64,000 bases of DNA from the NCBI GenBank assembly GCA_934047225.1, contig OW204001.1, forward strand, positions 9,904,201 through 9,968,200, given 5' to 3'. The notes beneath the pieces were generated by a model. That model was not told the origin of the DNA and did no database searches. It saw nothing but the letters and a program-made list of their open reading frames with translations. This stretch comes from Ypsolopha sequella. Taxonomy: Eukaryota > Arthropoda > Insecta > Lepidoptera > Ypsolophidae. A program made the position numbers and the translations under genes. Positions 63,036 to 64,000 of this stretch are shown piece after piece (positions within the stretch are counted from its first letter, which is position 1; each line of letters opens with the position of its first letter).

Positions 63036-63400
63036 AGTGAGATGCAAACGTACGCGATATGGTATAAAGAAAGATTTATTTCAGTTTCGAATATTTGAAA
63101 ATTTGAATTTATTATCTTATTACATATATTTTCAAACACTTAAAAATAAAACTTACCTAAAACAAAGCACTAACCTAAATAAAACCCTTATAAAACCTAT
63201 ACCTTACAAAAATTTGAATTTGTATTTGAATTTCAGTTTCCGCGCACAGAGCGTTATTTTATATGCATGCAAACATACGCGATATGGTGCAAAGACGGAT
63301 TCATTTCAGTATCGAATATTTGAGAATTTGAATTTGAATTTAAGTTTTTTGGGCGCAAAGGATGTTATTTTTACGGCAGAATTGTGTAGTGACGTTTATG
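63036..63400. repeat. Direct repeats with embedded retroelement tail
   Basis: GATGCAAACGTACGCGATATGG then TTTCAGTTTCGAATATTTGA (63041-63100) recurs as CATGCAAACATACGCGATATGG and TTTCAGTATCGAATATTTGA (63266-63325). Between them 63123-63215 matches 61330-61430 (AAAATAAAACTTACCTAAAAC). The arrangement suggests a tail inserted into, or duplicated with, a 225-base unit. The 134-codon frame here is a by-product. Confidence 0.65.
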
Positions 63401-63533
63401 TTTATTATGGAGTGAGCCAAGTGTATTTCTTTATTACCTGAATAAGCCCTATTAACACATTAAATGTTGTTGTAACACGTTAAAACCTTATATTCTGTAG
63501 ACCAGCTCAAGACCCGAGCGTGTTATATTATGT

Positions 63534-63586
63534 GTACCTAGTACTACCTAGTACCTAGTACCTAGTACCTAGTACCTAGTGTACCT
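63534..63586. repeat. CCTAGTA heptanucleotide microsatellite
   Basis: ACCTAGTACTACCTAGTACC then repeated TAGTACC units, about six copies. Confidence 0.8.
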
Positions 63587-64000
63587 ATACAAGATTCCAC
63601 CAGTGTCGATGTAATATCAGGAAGAGTTCTGCAGGTCCACTTTTCAGGCCTACAGCAATCGTAATAAAGTCTAAAACTGCGCCTGCGCAATTTTTTCCAC
63701 TGGTACTTGAAAATTCGCTTCATTTAGCACTGTTCATGAATTTTGGAATGTGATCTCGTTGTTATTATTTACGATATGACTGAATGGGTTTTGAAGTAAC
63801 TTGTGGATATTATTTTTTAAATAAACGATGCATGTTCTAACGCTAGCATATTAAATAGAAAACGGCTAAGGAACCTAAACTCCGGCCGTTCATTCGAGAG
63901 AATGGTGACGTTTGCAAATGTCAGGGGATAAAACCTTTTTTTTACTGTTTTGCATTTCAATATTTTATATTTATCATGATGATTTTAGGGTAGATTGTAT
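63587..64000. other. No recognised feature
   Basis: No frame or repeat up to the window edge. Confidence 0.4.

Noticed and set aside
5530..63586. Direct or spaced repeats as CRISPR arrays
   Set aside because: Tandem arrays here have no regular unique spacers, and the sequence is eukaryotic.

Overview
This window looks like AT-rich, repeat-dense intergenic DNA from an insect, most likely a moth or butterfly. The clues are several non-LTR tails of GAATTT units after AATAAA, many copies of a roughly 300 bp repeat carrying GGTTCCGTA, repeats opening with AGCTTTTGCCCGCGGCTTCG-like sequence, and abundant TA-flanked short inverted-repeat elements. No prokaryotic organisation is visible. The species call is inference from repeat style, not from a marker gene.

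Layout. 0-5 kb: a decayed Penelope-like element, a dispersed repeat with a pentanucleotide array, and a TA-flanked long-TIR element. 5-15 kb: foldback elements (7.8-9.0 and 12.6-13.5 kb), small MITEs and SINE-like pieces. 15-23 kb: an inverted-repeat unit, a hairpin, and a 2.3 kb foldback containing a second foldback fragment and a 130 bp triplication. 23-32 kb: LINE tails, a perfect 162 bp palindrome, a 33 bp minisatellite open on both strands, RTE-like LINE ends carrying MITEs, and a Penelope-type inverted tail pair. 33-39 kb: a Penelope N-terminal fragment, an 824 bp TIR element, a candidate two-exon small gene (minus strand, about 36.5-37.05 kb) and a hAT remnant. 39-46 kb: a Jockey-like LINE deletion derivative, then a possible degraded DNA transposon holding a 1.2 kb satellite of 8 bp GATACGTC-like units. 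46-53 kb: another Penelope-type tail palindrome, two non-autonomous P-superfamily transposons, and a minus-strand LINE split by a TIR element. 53-64 kb: a 358 bp duplication, further MITEs, a candidate promoter with a non-coding first exon near 58.4 kb, LINE fragments and microsatellites.

The strongest discoveries are the P elements at 48748-49739 and 52572-52877. Both have 31 bp terminal inverted repeats and perfect, mutually different 8 bp target duplications; the longer keeps a THAP-like first exon ending at a splice donor. Next come the short-loop palindromes that look like head-to-head Penelope tails, and the small spliced gene at 36.5 kb. Most long open frames in the window are accidents of tandem repeats or lie inside transposons. 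No tRNA, rRNA, CRISPR array or conserved host gene was confidently recognised.
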